Assembly (NCBI RefSeq): GCF_023284025.1 | Contig: NZ_JAKIKR010000010.1 | Coordinates: 1-64,000 of the forward strand | DNA from: Shewanella abyssi | Lineage (GTDB): Bacteria > Pseudomonadota > Gammaproteobacteria > Enterobacterales > Shewanellaceae | Reading direction: 5' to 3' | DNA length: 64,000 nt | In this document: positions 29,158 to 38,717 of the stretch, piece by piece | Layout of the letters: each line of letters starts with the position of its first letter | Position numbering within the stretch: position 1 is the first letter of the stretch | Translations under genes and position numbers: made by a program | The notes under the pieces: model-generated | What the model was told of the DNA's origin: nothing | Database searches by the model: none | The model's input: only the letters and a program-made list of their open reading frames with translations

Positions 29158-30198
29158 ATGTTATTAAGTCGTCAATATACAATTTTGATATTAAGCTTAG
29201 GTATCACTGCAAACGTTGAAGCTGGAGTCGAACTCACAGATAACATTATGCTGAGTGGTTTCGGTACAACATCTATTAGTAAAACTGACAATAAAACACC
29301 GCTATTTGTTAACCGAGAGATTTTTGATGAAACCTGTTATGACTGCGATACCTTATTTGGATTGCAGCTTGATATCGATGTTTTTGAAGGGTTCAATGCC
29401 TCTGCGCAGGTTGTTAAACGTACCCAGGATGATTGGAGCGATCCCGAACTGGAGTGGGCCTATTTGGGCTACGAGTTTGCTGATTTCGAAGTGCGGGCGG
29501 GGCGATTGCGCTTGCCGCTATTTCTAGTGTCTGAATTTTACTATGTTGGCCAAGCCTATACATGGGCAAGGCCACCTGAAGAGGTTTACGATGCCATTTT
29601 AGGTTTTACCTCCTACGACGGTATTTCTCTGGCTTGGGATTATGATATTTCTGACGAAATATCGCTAACTATCTCACCATATTACGGGTTTGACCGACTT
29701 AATGAGGTGCAGTTTGGAGCCAATTTACTTAAATTTGACACCGAGTATATGGCAGGAATATACGTTGATGTAGTCGGCTTTAATTATCGGATCCATAGCG
29801 GTTTTATGCAGGCTAAATATAGTCAGCGTCCATTCCCTGCGACACAAAAACTGGATATTTATACTTTGGGGGCTGAGTACAGTTTGGATGCTTGGCAGTG
29901 GATGGCTGAAGTCGAGTACGATAAGTTTCAAACCAACTGGTACGCCAGTGCTGCCTATGCGCTTGATGACTTCACACCTTACCTTGTCTATGCTGAGAGC
30001 CATGAGTTAAGGAAGACCAAAGGCGTTACTGTGGGGGTTCGCTATGATGTGACGTCGACAATATCGCTTAATGCTGAGTTCCAATCTATATTCTCACAGG
30101 AAAAGGGTAATCGTGCTCAGTTTGTCACCTCGCCACTCTTATACGGCGAGAAAGATGATGTCGACATACTCAGCCTTACTTTAAACTTTGTCTTTTGA
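29158..30198 (+). CDS. Outer-membrane porin-like beta-barrel protein
   Basis: The 346-residue precursor starts 2 bp after the PBP-like gene. Signal peptide about 1-22, then a barrel with alternating strands and acidic loops, ending in the classic Phe (LNFVF). DETCYDCDT near residue 58 could form a disulfide. WAYLGYEFADFEVRAGRLRLP resembles the porin core of small sugar/anion barrels. It is co-transcribed with the PBP-like gene and divergent from the hybrid kinase. Confidence 0.8.
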   Translation: MLLSRQYTILILSLGITANVEAGVELTDNIMLSGFGTTSISKTDNKTPLFVNREIFDETCYDCDTLFGLQLDIDVFEGFNASAQVVKRTQDDWSDPELEWAYLGYEFADFEVRAGRLRLPLFLVSEFYYVGQAYTWARPPEEVYDAILGFTSYDGISLAWDYDISDEISLTISPYYGFDRLNEVQFGANLLKFDTEYMAGIYVDVVGFNYRIHSGFMQAKYSQRPFPATQKLDIYTLGAEYSLDAWQWMAEVEYDKFQTNWYASAAYALDDFTPYLVYAESHELRKTKGVTVGVRYDVTSTISLNAEFQSIFSQEKGNRAQFVTSPLLYGEKDDVDILSLTLNFVF

Positions 30199-30200
30199 TT

Positions 30201-30455
30201 ATGGATAATATTGTATTTTGGCTTGGCTTTTATCTGCTGATGTTATTGGCCTCTACCCTCATTGGTTATCGTAAAGGCAACATCGTTGCAGGAGCATTGT
30301 TGGGTTATGTATTAGGGCCCATTGGCGTGTTAATTTTACTGTTTAGCAAGGATAGAAAAATGCTGCCATGCCCCGAGTGTGGCAGTAAAATCCATCGACA
30401 CTCTTATAAGTGTCCTAAGTGCCATCAGAAAGTGCTTAATCGCTTAGAGTCGTAG
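30201..30455 (+). CDS. Small membrane protein with zinc-ribbon tail
   Basis: This 84-residue protein has two membrane helices (about 5-22 and 27-47) and then a zinc ribbon with CPECG and CPKC pairs. It starts 2 bp after the porin stop codon, so translation is probably coupled. The family is not recognised. A metal-binding or membrane-adaptor role is possible. Confidence 0.72.
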   Translation: MDNIVFWLGFYLLMLLASTLIGYRKGNIVAGALLGYVLGPIGVLILLFSKDRKMLPCPECGSKIHRHSYKCPKCHQKVLNRLES

Positions 30456-30486
30456 CAATAATTGCTCACAGCTTAAAAGTAAAATG

Positions 30487-31497
30487 TTAGAAGTTGAATG
30501 AATAGCTGATACTCAAGGAGCCATCCTTAAATCGACCTGTATCGGGCCCTCTATCGGCACTATTCCAGCGGTTGCCAGAGTAGTTGTTATATTGAATGGT
30601 TATTGTTCCTGGATGCCAATCAAAGTAACCAAATCCGTAAGTGAAATCAGGGTTCCACGGCTGCTTCTGGCTACTGTCTAAATAGTAAAAGGCAGTTGCG
30701 TTGACATACCAATTGCCGATGATCGAGTATTTGCATCCTAAGCTTATTGTTTGGTGACTGCTCTTATATTCGATACTCGCTAAATCGAAGTATTCAGGTG
30801 TGTAGTTATAATCAAATTGACAACCAACTGCACCTTCATCAGTAAAAGAAAACCAATCGACAAAAGGTTTGTTTATTGGGAATTTCCACCCTAATGCCCA
30901 TGTTCCCTGTGAAAACTCTGTATGTTTACCACTAGGCTCGGGAGAGAAACGGTTACCGCCGTAATTGGAGTAGAGCAGGCTAAATGTATACGGATGCCAA
31001 TCACTGTAACCAAATACATAGGTAAAATCGGGGTTCCACGCTTGCTGAAGCTCTTTATCAAAATAGTGATATGCGGTTGCCGAGATAAACCAATTTCCGA
31101 TAATCGAATACTTAAGTGACAAGCTTGCTGTTAGGTTTTGATTACTTGGGCCTGTGGTGGCATTTGCGGGTAGAACGGCAGCTGTATCGACCAAAGGGTA
31201 GCCAATACTGACACTGGCGCTCCAGCGTTTGTACCAAGGAGTATCGGAGTCCCAGCTTTCAAATGGCAGCATAAATGAGCTGGTAGCACCCTTCCAGATG
31301 AGATCCACTGCTGTTTTTGACTCTGTTTCTTTGGCGGCAGCTTGATTGATTAGGGTTGCCTCTGCTGTTCTGGGCGCGTGTTTTGCCATCTCGGTTTGGT
31401 GCTCATTTGCCTGGCAATCTGCCACTGCACTGCTTAGGGTTATTACCCATAAGGTGGTGTTGATTGTCCATCCGTGGTGCTTTCTCAAATGAGTCAT
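30487..31497 (-). CDS. Internally duplicated outer-membrane protein
   Basis: No named family is recognised. The ~336-residue precursor has a signal peptide (about 1-30) and two copies of a ~90-residue unit. The first (about 125-215) reads YSIIGNWFISATAYHYF...WNPDFTYVFGYSDWHP, the second (about 250-336) YSIIGNWYVNATAFYYL...WNPDFTYGFGYFDWHP, each followed by a YxNYxGNR motif. It ends in Phe, as barrels do. It is last in the polysaccharide cluster, so an export-barrel role is inferred. A TTG start at 31506 is an alternative; neither has a clear ribosome-binding site. Confidence 0.7.
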   Translation of the reverse strand: MTHLRKHHGWTINTTLWVITLSSAVADCQANEHQTEMAKHAPRTAEATLINQAAAKETESKTAVDLIWKGATSSFMLPFESWDSDTPWYKRWSASVSIGYPLVDTAAVLPANATTGPSNQNLTASLSLKYSIIGNWFISATAYHYFDKELQQAWNPDFTYVFGYSDWHPYTFSLLYSNYGGNRFSPEPSGKHTEFSQGTWALGWKFPINKPFVDWFSFTDEGAVGCQFDYNYTPEYFDLASIEYKSSHQTISLGCKYSIIGNWYVNATAFYYLDSSQKQPWNPDFTYGFGYFDWHPGTITIQYNNYSGNRWNSADRGPDTGRFKDGSLSISYSFNF

Positions 31498-31542
31498 CCC
31501 TAACAAAACTATCTATTATTATGCGTGAGTATTACTAATTTT

Positions 31543-33003
31543 TCACTCTTCAAAAATGGCCCGTCTATTGCGAGTTTTATACCAGAGACTGACCAAGATC
31601 AGTGAGTTAGTGTTTATGTTATAGGCGGTGTTTGCTTTTCCATTGCGGTAAAGTCCTGTGGGGATCTCTGTATGCCGAGCACTATTCGTTATCACCTGTG
31701 TCGCTAAGCTTTGGCTGTACTCGCTGTGATAGATAACACTCAGAGCAAAAGCGGCTTTATTGCTGAAGGTTTGCGATTCGCCAAGAGGCTTACCTGAATG
31801 AGAAACGCTATGCCAAGCTTTGCCCTGGTAATAGATGTTGTTATATAAAAACCAAGGGGACTTACTCAGCGAATCTTCAGCGTAGGCGGTTAACCTGTTA
31901 TTGAGGTTGTATTGGGCTTCATGCAGTTGGTAGAGTTTATTTAGCTGATTCCAGCAAGAGGCGTCATTGCTGATCTCAATGGTGTAGAGCAGAAAAGGAT
32001 CTAGGGTTAGAAAAGGTAGATTACGAGGGTCAATTTGTAGGGAAACGTTATCAAGCGTCACTTTATCTAGCTGATTACACATAAATGCATTATCCACATC
32101 TAGGTTCATCAGGCGGTAACCCGTTGCTGCATATTGCAGGTAACCCAGTCGCCCTTCCTGGCGAAAGTACTCTTTTTTAGACGTTAGCTTAGTGCCATAT
32201 AATGTTTTTTTATGAACCGCAGTACTAAGCTGCCACTTTTTCTTGATGAGCTCAATATTGGCTGCGAGGTGAGGCTTTTTTTTTGCGACAATCGCTAACC
32301 AAATATAGAGCCTACCCAGATCTAAAGCTGACCATCCATTACCGTGGGACGAGGTTTGACTAAACCGACCAGAGGGCTGTCCTGTTACGGTATTGTACTG
32401 TCTATTGGGGAGCTTGCCTTTGTAAAGTGGCAATTCATATAGGGTTGAAAGTAATTTCCCTAGTCTTAGATCGGTGACTTGTTGGTTACTGACTTCCAAC
32501 GCCTCCAAAGCCATAATGGCAGCGATACCACTGGCAATGTCCCACATGGTGGCGTGCGTATACCCTTGAACGGAATCGATGAGCCCAGTGCTTTCGTTCC
32601 AGTTCTTATCGATGTATCGCTGTGCTTTGCTTATCAGTAACTTCTCGTAGCGAGTTAGAGCAACCGGTATTGCTGTGGCAACTTTTTTCATTACTTCATC
32701 GGCAAGCACCCTAGGTGTATCTGAATATTGAGGAGCAGTCTCTTGTGCTACGGGGAGACTCATACTTTGCGGGATCACCGCTCTACGTTGAAATTTGATA
32801 GCAGTTTGAGTCGAGGTATCAGAGCCCAATATCACTCTTGACACCCTTTGTGGTTCGGGGGGATTTAACTGCGATTGTGACTGCTGTTGCTCGGGCTGTA
32901 TTTGTATTGCAGCGTCATTCTGGGTGCTATTTCCCCACGCAAATTGACTCGCTACCGTAGCGAAAGAGCACAGCGCGATATAGAGTGTGCTCTTATCTAA
33001 CAT
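31543..33003 (-). CDS. DUF3131 protein D
   Basis: This ~486-residue protein has a signal peptide and a Gln-rich linker (about 35-60) before a DUF3131 domain (about 130-480). Conserved stations are TMWDIAS, NRQYNT, GWSALDLGRLYIWL, EGRLGYLQYAA and, at the C-terminus, NTNSLILVSLWYK. The fold is probably an (alpha/alpha)6 barrel like several glucanases. It differs from the three tandem copies upstream (no lipobox, longer linker). It follows the Hpt gene across a strong palindrome; a TTG start at 33015 is possible. Function is inferred to be polysaccharide processing. Confidence 0.78.
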   Translation of the reverse strand: MLDKSTLYIALCSFATVASQFAWGNSTQNDAAIQIQPEQQQSQSQLNPPEPQRVSRVILGSDTSTQTAIKFQRRAVIPQSMSLPVAQETAPQYSDTPRVLADEVMKKVATAIPVALTRYEKLLISKAQRYIDKNWNESTGLIDSVQGYTHATMWDIASGIAAIMALEALEVSNQQVTDLRLGKLLSTLYELPLYKGKLPNRQYNTVTGQPSGRFSQTSSHGNGWSALDLGRLYIWLAIVAKKKPHLAANIELIKKKWQLSTAVHKKTLYGTKLTSKKEYFRQEGRLGYLQYAATGYRLMNLDVDNAFMCNQLDKVTLDNVSLQIDPRNLPFLTLDPFLLYTIEISNDASCWNQLNKLYQLHEAQYNLNNRLTAYAEDSLSKSPWFLYNNIYYQGKAWHSVSHSGKPLGESQTFSNKAAFALSVIYHSEYSQSLATQVITNSARHTEIPTGLYRNGKANTAYNINTNSLILVSLWYKTRNRRAIFEE

Positions 33004-33007
33004 GGTT

Positions 33008-33034
33008 TTTTGCAATAGGCGGCCTATTGCAAAA
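33008..33034. promoter_or_regulatory. 27-bp palindrome at hpt/DUF3131-D junction
   Basis: TTTTGCAATAGGC and GCCTATTGCAAAA mirror each other around a single G. It covers the last hpt codons, its stop, and the region just before the DUF3131-D start. It could be an operator, or an mRNA hairpin hiding the ribosome-binding site of the following gene. Confidence 0.6.
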
Positions 33035-33350
33035 TCCCTTCTATTTGCTGATTAATCTCTTTTATTTTGCCGCAAAGATCATTGATAGCCGTTTGATTTG
33101 GTAAAGAGCCGGCTTGGGAGCTAGCTTCTACCGCTTGGGCTAATGTCATAGCTTCTTTGGCGCATAAATTACCGAACATGCCTTTAAGCTCATGGGATAT
33201 CTGAAACAAGCCATTGACATCGTCACTGGAAAAGCGATGTTGGATGATGCTATCACTTTCGCCATACTCTTCTAAGTAAATGGTGAGCAACATTTTCACC
33301 ATGGAGTCATCATCGCCACACAGTGCCCTTAATTCGTTAACTTCTATCAT
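33024..33350 (-). CDS. Histidine phosphotransfer (Hpt) domain protein
   Basis: A single 108-residue Hpt domain with the phospho-acceptor His53 in SHELKGMFGN. Stand-alone Hpt proteins pass phosphate between a hybrid kinase and a response regulator. Candidates in the window are the hybrid kinase at 25.9 kb and the receiver-PP2C protein at 44-45 kb, so it may connect the two; that is inference. Usual length for the family. Confidence 0.85.
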   Translation of the reverse strand: MIEVNELRALCGDDDSMVKMLLTIYLEEYGESDSIIQHRFSSDDVNGLFQISHELKGMFGNLCAKEAMTLAQAVEASSQAGSLPNQTAINDLCGKIKEINQQIEGILQ

Positions 33351-33459
33351 TTTTACATCCTTTGCTCTTTATCTGTTTGCTGACGCCAGGTACTCAATGT
33401 GGGGCGACAGCGGTGCAAATATTGGCGTGTATACGGTATGTGTTTATTGAATTAGCTTA

Positions 33460-34737
33460 TTAGGCGGTTGCAGTGAGTTGCTCTGCTTTAACCTTGGTTA
33501 ACCAAGTTGCCAGTGCTTTAGGGCTCATAAGTTGTATATCACCGAGCTCAGCGTCTTTTGCATGCACAAGTTCATCTGGGAGCAAATTAATAATGCGCTC
33601 TAAATCTTCAGCGGTTTGTATTTCTTTATCAATTAACTGCGCCATCTCTTTGTTGTAATCAGCTTCTCTGGCTCGTAGCGCTTTAACTAGGCCTTGTAAT
33701 AATGTTAACCAAGTACTCATTGGCCCTTGGGTTATTGAGGCTGATTCGGCAGCGGAATCAATAAAGGCGAAAGGCACGCTGGCAATGCTCTGTTGATGTT
33801 GCATGGCAGCTAAGATCCAATCGGTATCGAATGAAAAGTCAAATACGCTCGGTTTAGCGAGAATATGCTGTAGTGCATCGCGACTGAAGAGTTTGTAAGC
33901 GGCCTGAGTATCGTGAATTCCCTTTGAAAAAACAGCTGAACCGACCATTCTTTGCATGTGTCTGAGGGTCTTAATACCGATCCCCCAGCGCTGCTCTTGT
34001 TTGACTAAAATAGAGAGTGGATCTTTACGATTTCCCAGCACGACTTGAGCATGGTTTGCCACAAAGGGGGCCAATATGAGCCCCAGTTGCCCCATATGAA
34101 CAGAGTTATCAGCGTCGGTATAAATAACGGCATCAACACCGTCAGAGAGGGCTTGCATACAACCATGAATGATAGCGCCGCCTTTTCTGGAGTCATCAAC
34201 ATCATTGAGCTTGGCTAAAGGCCCCTGTTTTGCACTGATCCCATCTTTTAGGTCGAGCACAGATATTTTTTCGGGCTGTGAGCTTCTATCGGCAATGCGG
34301 TTGGCAATATCGAAACTGCTGTGGGGGCAGCCATCGTCAACGGGATACAAATGCCAGTCCACTTTAGTCCCCTTGCATGCCCATTGAAGTTGAGTCACCT
34401 TGGTTAGCAGTGAGTTTTCGCCATTGATATTGGCGGCGCTCTTTTCTAGCAAGCGATGATGTTCTCCCCACATAGCAAAGACAACGCCAATGGAGATAGG
34501 TGTGGTTATTTGTCGCAAGTATTTGCGTGATTGCACCAGCTTAACGGCTAATTTAAAGGCAAGAGGGCAATCCTCTCTTTGTGCCAATGAGGCAAGTTGC
34601 GCTGGAGAGGTGTGTTTTAGATCCAATAAAGAGTCTGCGAGCTCAAGTAGGCTGATTTGATGCGAAGATTCAGTTAAATCAAATTGGTTGCTAGCCGCGC
34701 GATAAATTTGTTGGAGATCTTCTTGGTGCATTTTCAT
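33460..34737 (-). CDS. GT2-family glycosyltransferase (DPM1/GPGS-like)
   Basis: AAAGGA before the ATG at 34737 sets the start (425 residues). An N-terminal helical extension (~75 residues) precedes a GT-A domain with VDDG at 133-136, the nucleotide-binding DAD at 208-210 (VIYTDADNS), and the DTQAAYKLFSRDAL segment typical of dolichyl-phosphate mannosyltransferase-like enzymes. No membrane helices. It is probably cytosolic and makes a precursor or glycosylates a lipid. Donor and acceptor are unknown. Confidence 0.8.
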   Translation of the reverse strand: MKMHQEDLQQIYRAASNQFDLTESSHQISLLELADSLLDLKHTSPAQLASLAQREDCPLAFKLAVKLVQSRKYLRQITTPISIGVVFAMWGEHHRLLEKSAANINGENSLLTKVTQLQWACKGTKVDWHLYPVDDGCPHSSFDIANRIADRSSQPEKISVLDLKDGISAKQGPLAKLNDVDDSRKGGAIIHGCMQALSDGVDAVIYTDADNSVHMGQLGLILAPFVANHAQVVLGNRKDPLSILVKQEQRWGIGIKTLRHMQRMVGSAVFSKGIHDTQAAYKLFSRDALQHILAKPSVFDFSFDTDWILAAMQHQQSIASVPFAFIDSAAESASITQGPMSTWLTLLQGLVKALRAREADYNKEMAQLIDKEIQTAEDLERIINLLPDELVHAKDAELGDIQLMSPKALATWLTKVKAEQLTATA

Positions 34738-34927
34738 AATGAATCCTTTCATTGATTAGCTCATCCTGAGCGCCAGTAATATTGACACTGCATCAACATT
34801 GGGCATGTCTAAAATGTAGTAATAAATGTGCAAAACAGCAAGGTGATATTCCTCTCAGTTTACGGCTATTTAGGTATGACTAAGTTGGTGGCCTCTGTCG
34901 CTCAGTTATCTATCTATTTTTAAAAGC

Positions 34928-35911
34928 TTAATACGGTGGTTCTATGTCATTTTCTTTGGGATCAATCTTGTCTGCATTCTTAGGTTTTTCGGTGACTGAA
35001 ATAGGTTCTATTTGCCGTTTTTGCAGCGACTCTACTTTTATCTCTTGGGCTTGATTAATACCCCCCTTGCCCAGTAGATTGGTCGCTTGTGGCGCTTCAG
35101 TCGGCAGGTTTACATCGGTACTTTTGCTCTCCTTTGCCTGAGACTGAGCTGCAGAAGCAAGCGCCGCGTCAGAAGCATTAATGACTTTATTTTCAGCTTC
35201 CTTTTCTAATTGCACTTTAGCGGGTGCCGTAGATTGTGCTGTTGGGGCAAAAGAGGGTGAGTGGGAGAAATTAGCGTCGTAGCCGGAGAGCTTCTTACCC
35301 GAAGTTGGTTGCTGTGATTGCACTGTGCTGGGAGTGTAGGTCTGGGTAGGTTGGTCTACCCTGTAATCGATGTTTGCGTCATAGCGGTTGAGGCCTAGTT
35401 TGGGGGTGGTGAAGGAGAAAAAGTTTAGTTTCTCTTGCCACAATTGCAGTGCCGTCAGTTCAATATCGAGGTTCTCGTCTATAGCACTGGTAACATCACT
35501 AACCTGCATTGCCACCGATAGCTGAGTGTTCGCAGTTTCCAAACGTTGATGTAGTTGTTGCTGTATTTGCGACCAATTAGTCCCCCCAGTTAAGAGGTAA
35601 CGAGTGCTGTCAGACCAATATTGGTACGCTATCGGGTCCTCTGCCTTATCTGCTGCAATAGCCGCCAGTGATGCAGCCAGTCCAGCCGACTGCCACATCT
35701 CTTGTCGAGACACTTTGTTGGGATTACTGAGCAGTACAGCACTTAACTTATGCCAATGGGTAGCTGCTTGTGGATAGCGACCTTTTGCAAGTAGGTAGTT
35801 GCCTTTGCTAAAGGGTCGCAATTCAAGGTTCAGCGCTTCTGCAAATGCAGGCTTGCCTGCTGATAACAGCATAAGAGATAAGGCTAGTATAAATCGATAT
35901 TTATGACTCAT
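34928..35911 (-). CDS. Periplasmic protein with TPR-like N-terminus and disordered tail
   Basis: The 327-residue precursor has a signal peptide ending AFA (about residue 24). Residues 30-155 are helical with GNYLLAKGRYPQAATHWHKL, a TPR-like unit. From about 185 on it is Ser/Thr/Gln/Pro-rich and probably disordered. It overlaps the DUF3131-C gene by 11 bp, so the two are translationally coupled. No family is recognised; a scaffold role for polymer export is inferred from the cluster. Confidence 0.65.
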   Translation of the reverse strand: MSHKYRFILALSLMLLSAGKPAFAEALNLELRPFSKGNYLLAKGRYPQAATHWHKLSAVLLSNPNKVSRQEMWQSAGLAASLAAIAADKAEDPIAYQYWSDSTRYLLTGGTNWSQIQQQLHQRLETANTQLSVAMQVSDVTSAIDENLDIELTALQLWQEKLNFFSFTTPKLGLNRYDANIDYRVDQPTQTYTPSTVQSQQPTSGKKLSGYDANFSHSPSFAPTAQSTAPAKVQLEKEAENKVINASDAALASAAQSQAKESKSTDVNLPTEAPQATNLLGKGGINQAQEIKVESLQKRQIEPISVTEKPKNADKIDPKENDIEPPY

Positions 35912-37289
35912 CGAACGTCTCCACTAAACATTTACCGGGATGATTGAAACGTGAGTTAAAGCGTACATCACGATATTCCTTGTTTTCTTTGGCTTGATAA
36001 AGTTTGCCGTTGACCTTGTAGAGCAAAGCTTCTAGCACACCCGCATTCGTTTTTAAAGTGATGCTTTTTTCATAGGCACTTGATACTTCATAGCGCCCTT
36101 CATACCAACCTCGTTGTGGATGATATAGCTCTTGCACCAGTGTTATTAGGCGTTCGGTGTAGTCGGTTTTCCATAGCGCCCACATTTGAAAAGCGACTCG
36201 GGTAGAGATAAGAGCAAGCTGGTCGTGGCTACTGCCATCTTCTGCGACGGTGATCCAAGGGGTGCCTAAAGCATAGATAGCGTCATAAACGAAATAGGGT
36301 TCGCCGGAGACCACATGTTCCGCTCTCGCGGTGTAGATCCGTTCAATATCCCAGCGACTCTGCTGTACTTGATAGATGGAATCTGCCATTGCTGCTAACG
36401 GCACATTGGTATGTTGTGCGTCCAGCGAATGTAGATCGTCGATATCATCCCAGTTAAATTCAAGCCCCAACCATAGATAAGGGGTGCTAAAAACCGGCCT
36501 TAGTACATCAAAATAGCGCGGATCTCGGCCATCAAAAAGCAGGTCGATTCCATTAATGGTCGCCACTTCATAAGGCTCGAGTGTCATGGATTTTTTAGGG
36601 ATTATCTGCCAATCTAAATAACCATATGCAGCATATTCCTCGATACCTAAGCGTCCCTCTTTATAGCTATTAACCTGTCCATTACTGATATTGCCGCCAT
36701 ACAGCTCGCCTTTCTCTGAGACTAGGGCGCAAAAATTCCAACGGAGAACTGCTTTATCGATATATTCAGAAAACTCAGGGTTGTGTTGTTTTGTAATGGC
36801 TAATGCAATCAGTAGTCTACCAATATCAATTGCAGACCAACCTAATTCCGCAGCTTGATTGGCGTAGTTAACCATGCTGCCAGAGTGGGTGGAGTAGACT
36901 TTATTTGGCACTCCTTGACGTGTTAAAGGCATTTTGACCAGAAAATCTATCACCATAGTGAGTCGTTCGTCATGGGCTTTGGTTGAGATTAACTCGAACT
37001 GCAGCGCCGCTTGCAGAGCGATAAGGTAATCGGCCAGTGAGGTCATATCCATCGTTGGATAATTGTCTATGGAGTTAACTAGGCCTGAGGATAGCTGAGT
37101 ATTATTGGCGAAATACTGCCATGCGGTGTTTGCCCAGCTAAGCTCTTTTTCGGTTAACTCACCGTGTCTACCTTGCCTTATGAACTGAGATCCATTAACG
37201 CCAGATACGCCAGACTGCACTCCCTGGTAGACAAGACCACAAGCTTGAAGGCAAAACAGCAATAACAGCAGAACACATTGTCGTAGCAT
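35901..37289 (-). CDS. DUF3131 lipoprotein C (degenerate site)
   Basis: GGAG 5 bp upstream of the ATG at 37289 selects this start; it opens a lipoprotein signal with lipobox LQAC (Cys17). An upstream in-frame start would bury it. The domain keeps SGLVNSIDNYP, VPNKVYST, GWSAIDIGRLL and EGRLGIEEYAAYGY. In the stretch where copies A, B and D have WD (MWDTASYL, WWDASSYL, MWDIAS), this one reads DMTSLADYL, so the conserved Trp-Asp is lost. If that Asp is catalytic, this copy is a binding or structural subunit. Confidence 0.8.
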   Translation of the reverse strand: MLRQCVLLLLLFCLQACGLVYQGVQSGVSGVNGSQFIRQGRHGELTEKELSWANTAWQYFANNTQLSSGLVNSIDNYPTMDMTSLADYLIALQAALQFELISTKAHDERLTMVIDFLVKMPLTRQGVPNKVYSTHSGSMVNYANQAAELGWSAIDIGRLLIALAITKQHNPEFSEYIDKAVLRWNFCALVSEKGELYGGNISNGQVNSYKEGRLGIEEYAAYGYLDWQIIPKKSMTLEPYEVATINGIDLLFDGRDPRYFDVLRPVFSTPYLWLGLEFNWDDIDDLHSLDAQHTNVPLAAMADSIYQVQQSRWDIERIYTARAEHVVSGEPYFVYDAIYALGTPWITVAEDGSSHDQLALISTRVAFQMWALWKTDYTERLITLVQELYHPQRGWYEGRYEVSSAYEKSITLKTNAGVLEALLYKVNGKLYQAKENKEYRDVRFNSRFNHPGKCLVETFDES

Positions 37290-37312
37290 ATGACTCCAGT
37301 CAGAAAGCTGAA

Positions 37313-38707
37313 TTAGTTTGCTGCAGTCTTTCTCGGTAAGCATTGCCCTTCATATCCAAATGGGCTTTGTAGTGCTTTCTCCCAAAGGCTAGGTGCGGTA
37401 GTCGCTTGATACTGTAGTAACTTACCCTGTTTTTTATACAGTAAGATTTCGAGCAAAATACCGTTGTTGTTTGAGGTGAATGTATTAATCAGTCCGGTAC
37501 CATTCTCAAATATGCCCTCATAAAAGCCTTTTTCTCGGTCGTAAATATGGCTCACGTGGTCAAAAAGAAGATCGGTATATTCGGTGTCCCACAGTACCCA
37601 CATCCCCATCGCCCCCTTGATCGCCACGGCGGAGTATTGCGGTAAAAAAGCGCCGACCTCAGAAATTGTATTCCAAGCAAAACCATCGGTGTAAATGGTG
37701 TCGTAGACGAAGTAGGGTGCCCCGTCGAGTTGATGCTCGGTTCTGGCGGTGATGATGCCAGTTTCTTGATAGCGTTTTTCTTGCACTCGATAGATCTGCA
37801 GTGCAAATTCAGCCACCCAAGCATGGCTGTAATTGTTGTCGTGTGCACTATGGTCCGCAGTGACGTCCCAACCGAACTCAATACCATCGAGCACATAACT
37901 TTCGGTGACGACGTAGCTATGAGCTTTGAGCCTGCGCGGATCGCGAGTGTCATAGGGAATGTCGTAACCATACATATTAATGGTGGCGTAGGGCTCAGGC
38001 ATTAGTGCTTGTTTAGTATTAAATCCCCAAAGTTCAAATCCTTTGGCGGCATACTCTTCATAACCCAATCGGCCCTCTTGTAGGTATTGAACTGGCTTAC
38101 CGGGTTCCAGAAGGGCGCCAAACATGGTGCCGGTTTCATCGACAACGTTACAGAAATTCCACCGCAGTACGGCAGAGTCAATGGCGCTGCCAAATTGAGG
38201 GAATCGATGTTTAATAATATGCAGCCAAATGAGCAATCGGCCCAAATCCAATGCGGAATAGCCAATTTCACCGGGTTGGTTTGCATAATCCACCTTGGCC
38301 GCATTTTGGGTGTTATATGCCTTGTTGGGTAGCTCACCCATAAACAGGTCAATGGTGTTTAATGTGGCGATAAAACGAATAAAACGGCGATCAAACTCCT
38401 CTTTTTCGATAATGCCAAACTCTAGCGCGCTGACCATGCCGGCTAAATAGGATGAGGCGTCCCACCAAGTAACAGAGGGGTAATCATTTACGGCATTAAC
38501 GAGTCCGGTTGACTCTTGATAGTTATTGACGAAGTACTGCCAAGCGATCGTCGCCATTTCCATCTCTTGCTCAGTAAGGTCTCCTGAGCGTGGTTTGGGA
38601 ACCTCCCAATGTGTATGACGTTCGACAATATCGTTCGAAAAGCCTTGATAGCTATTACCACACGCAACAAGCAGTAGAGCTAAGCATATGACTAAAGTAA
38701 GTTGCAT
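37313..38707 (-). CDS. DUF3131 lipoprotein B
   Basis: AGAGGG lies 6 bp before the ATG at 38707. Lipobox LVAC with Cys16. The domain (about 45-440) has TGLVNAVNDYPSVTWWDASSYL, shown here as two parts (TGLVNAVNDYP, then WWDASSYL), LPNKAYNTQ, GYSALDLGRLLIWL, EGRLGYEEYAAKGFE and YFVYDTIY. All stations conserved with copy A are present. It begins 5 bp beyond the end of copy A. Likely faces the periplasm. Function is not established. Confidence 0.82.
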   Translation of the reverse strand: MQLTLVICLALLLVACGNSYQGFSNDIVERHTHWEVPKPRSGDLTEQEMEMATIAWQYFVNNYQESTGLVNAVNDYPSVTWWDASSYLAGMVSALEFGIIEKEEFDRRFIRFIATLNTIDLFMGELPNKAYNTQNAAKVDYANQPGEIGYSALDLGRLLIWLHIIKHRFPQFGSAIDSAVLRWNFCNVVDETGTMFGALLEPGKPVQYLQEGRLGYEEYAAKGFELWGFNTKQALMPEPYATINMYGYDIPYDTRDPRRLKAHSYVVTESYVLDGIEFGWDVTADHSAHDNNYSHAWVAEFALQIYRVQEKRYQETGIITARTEHQLDGAPYFVYDTIYTDGFAWNTISEVGAFLPQYSAVAIKGAMGMWVLWDTEYTDLLFDHVSHIYDREKGFYEGIFENGTGLINTFTSNNNGILLEILLYKKQGKLLQYQATTAPSLWEKALQSPFGYEGQCLPRKTAAN

Positions 38708-38717
38708 ACGCATCCCT

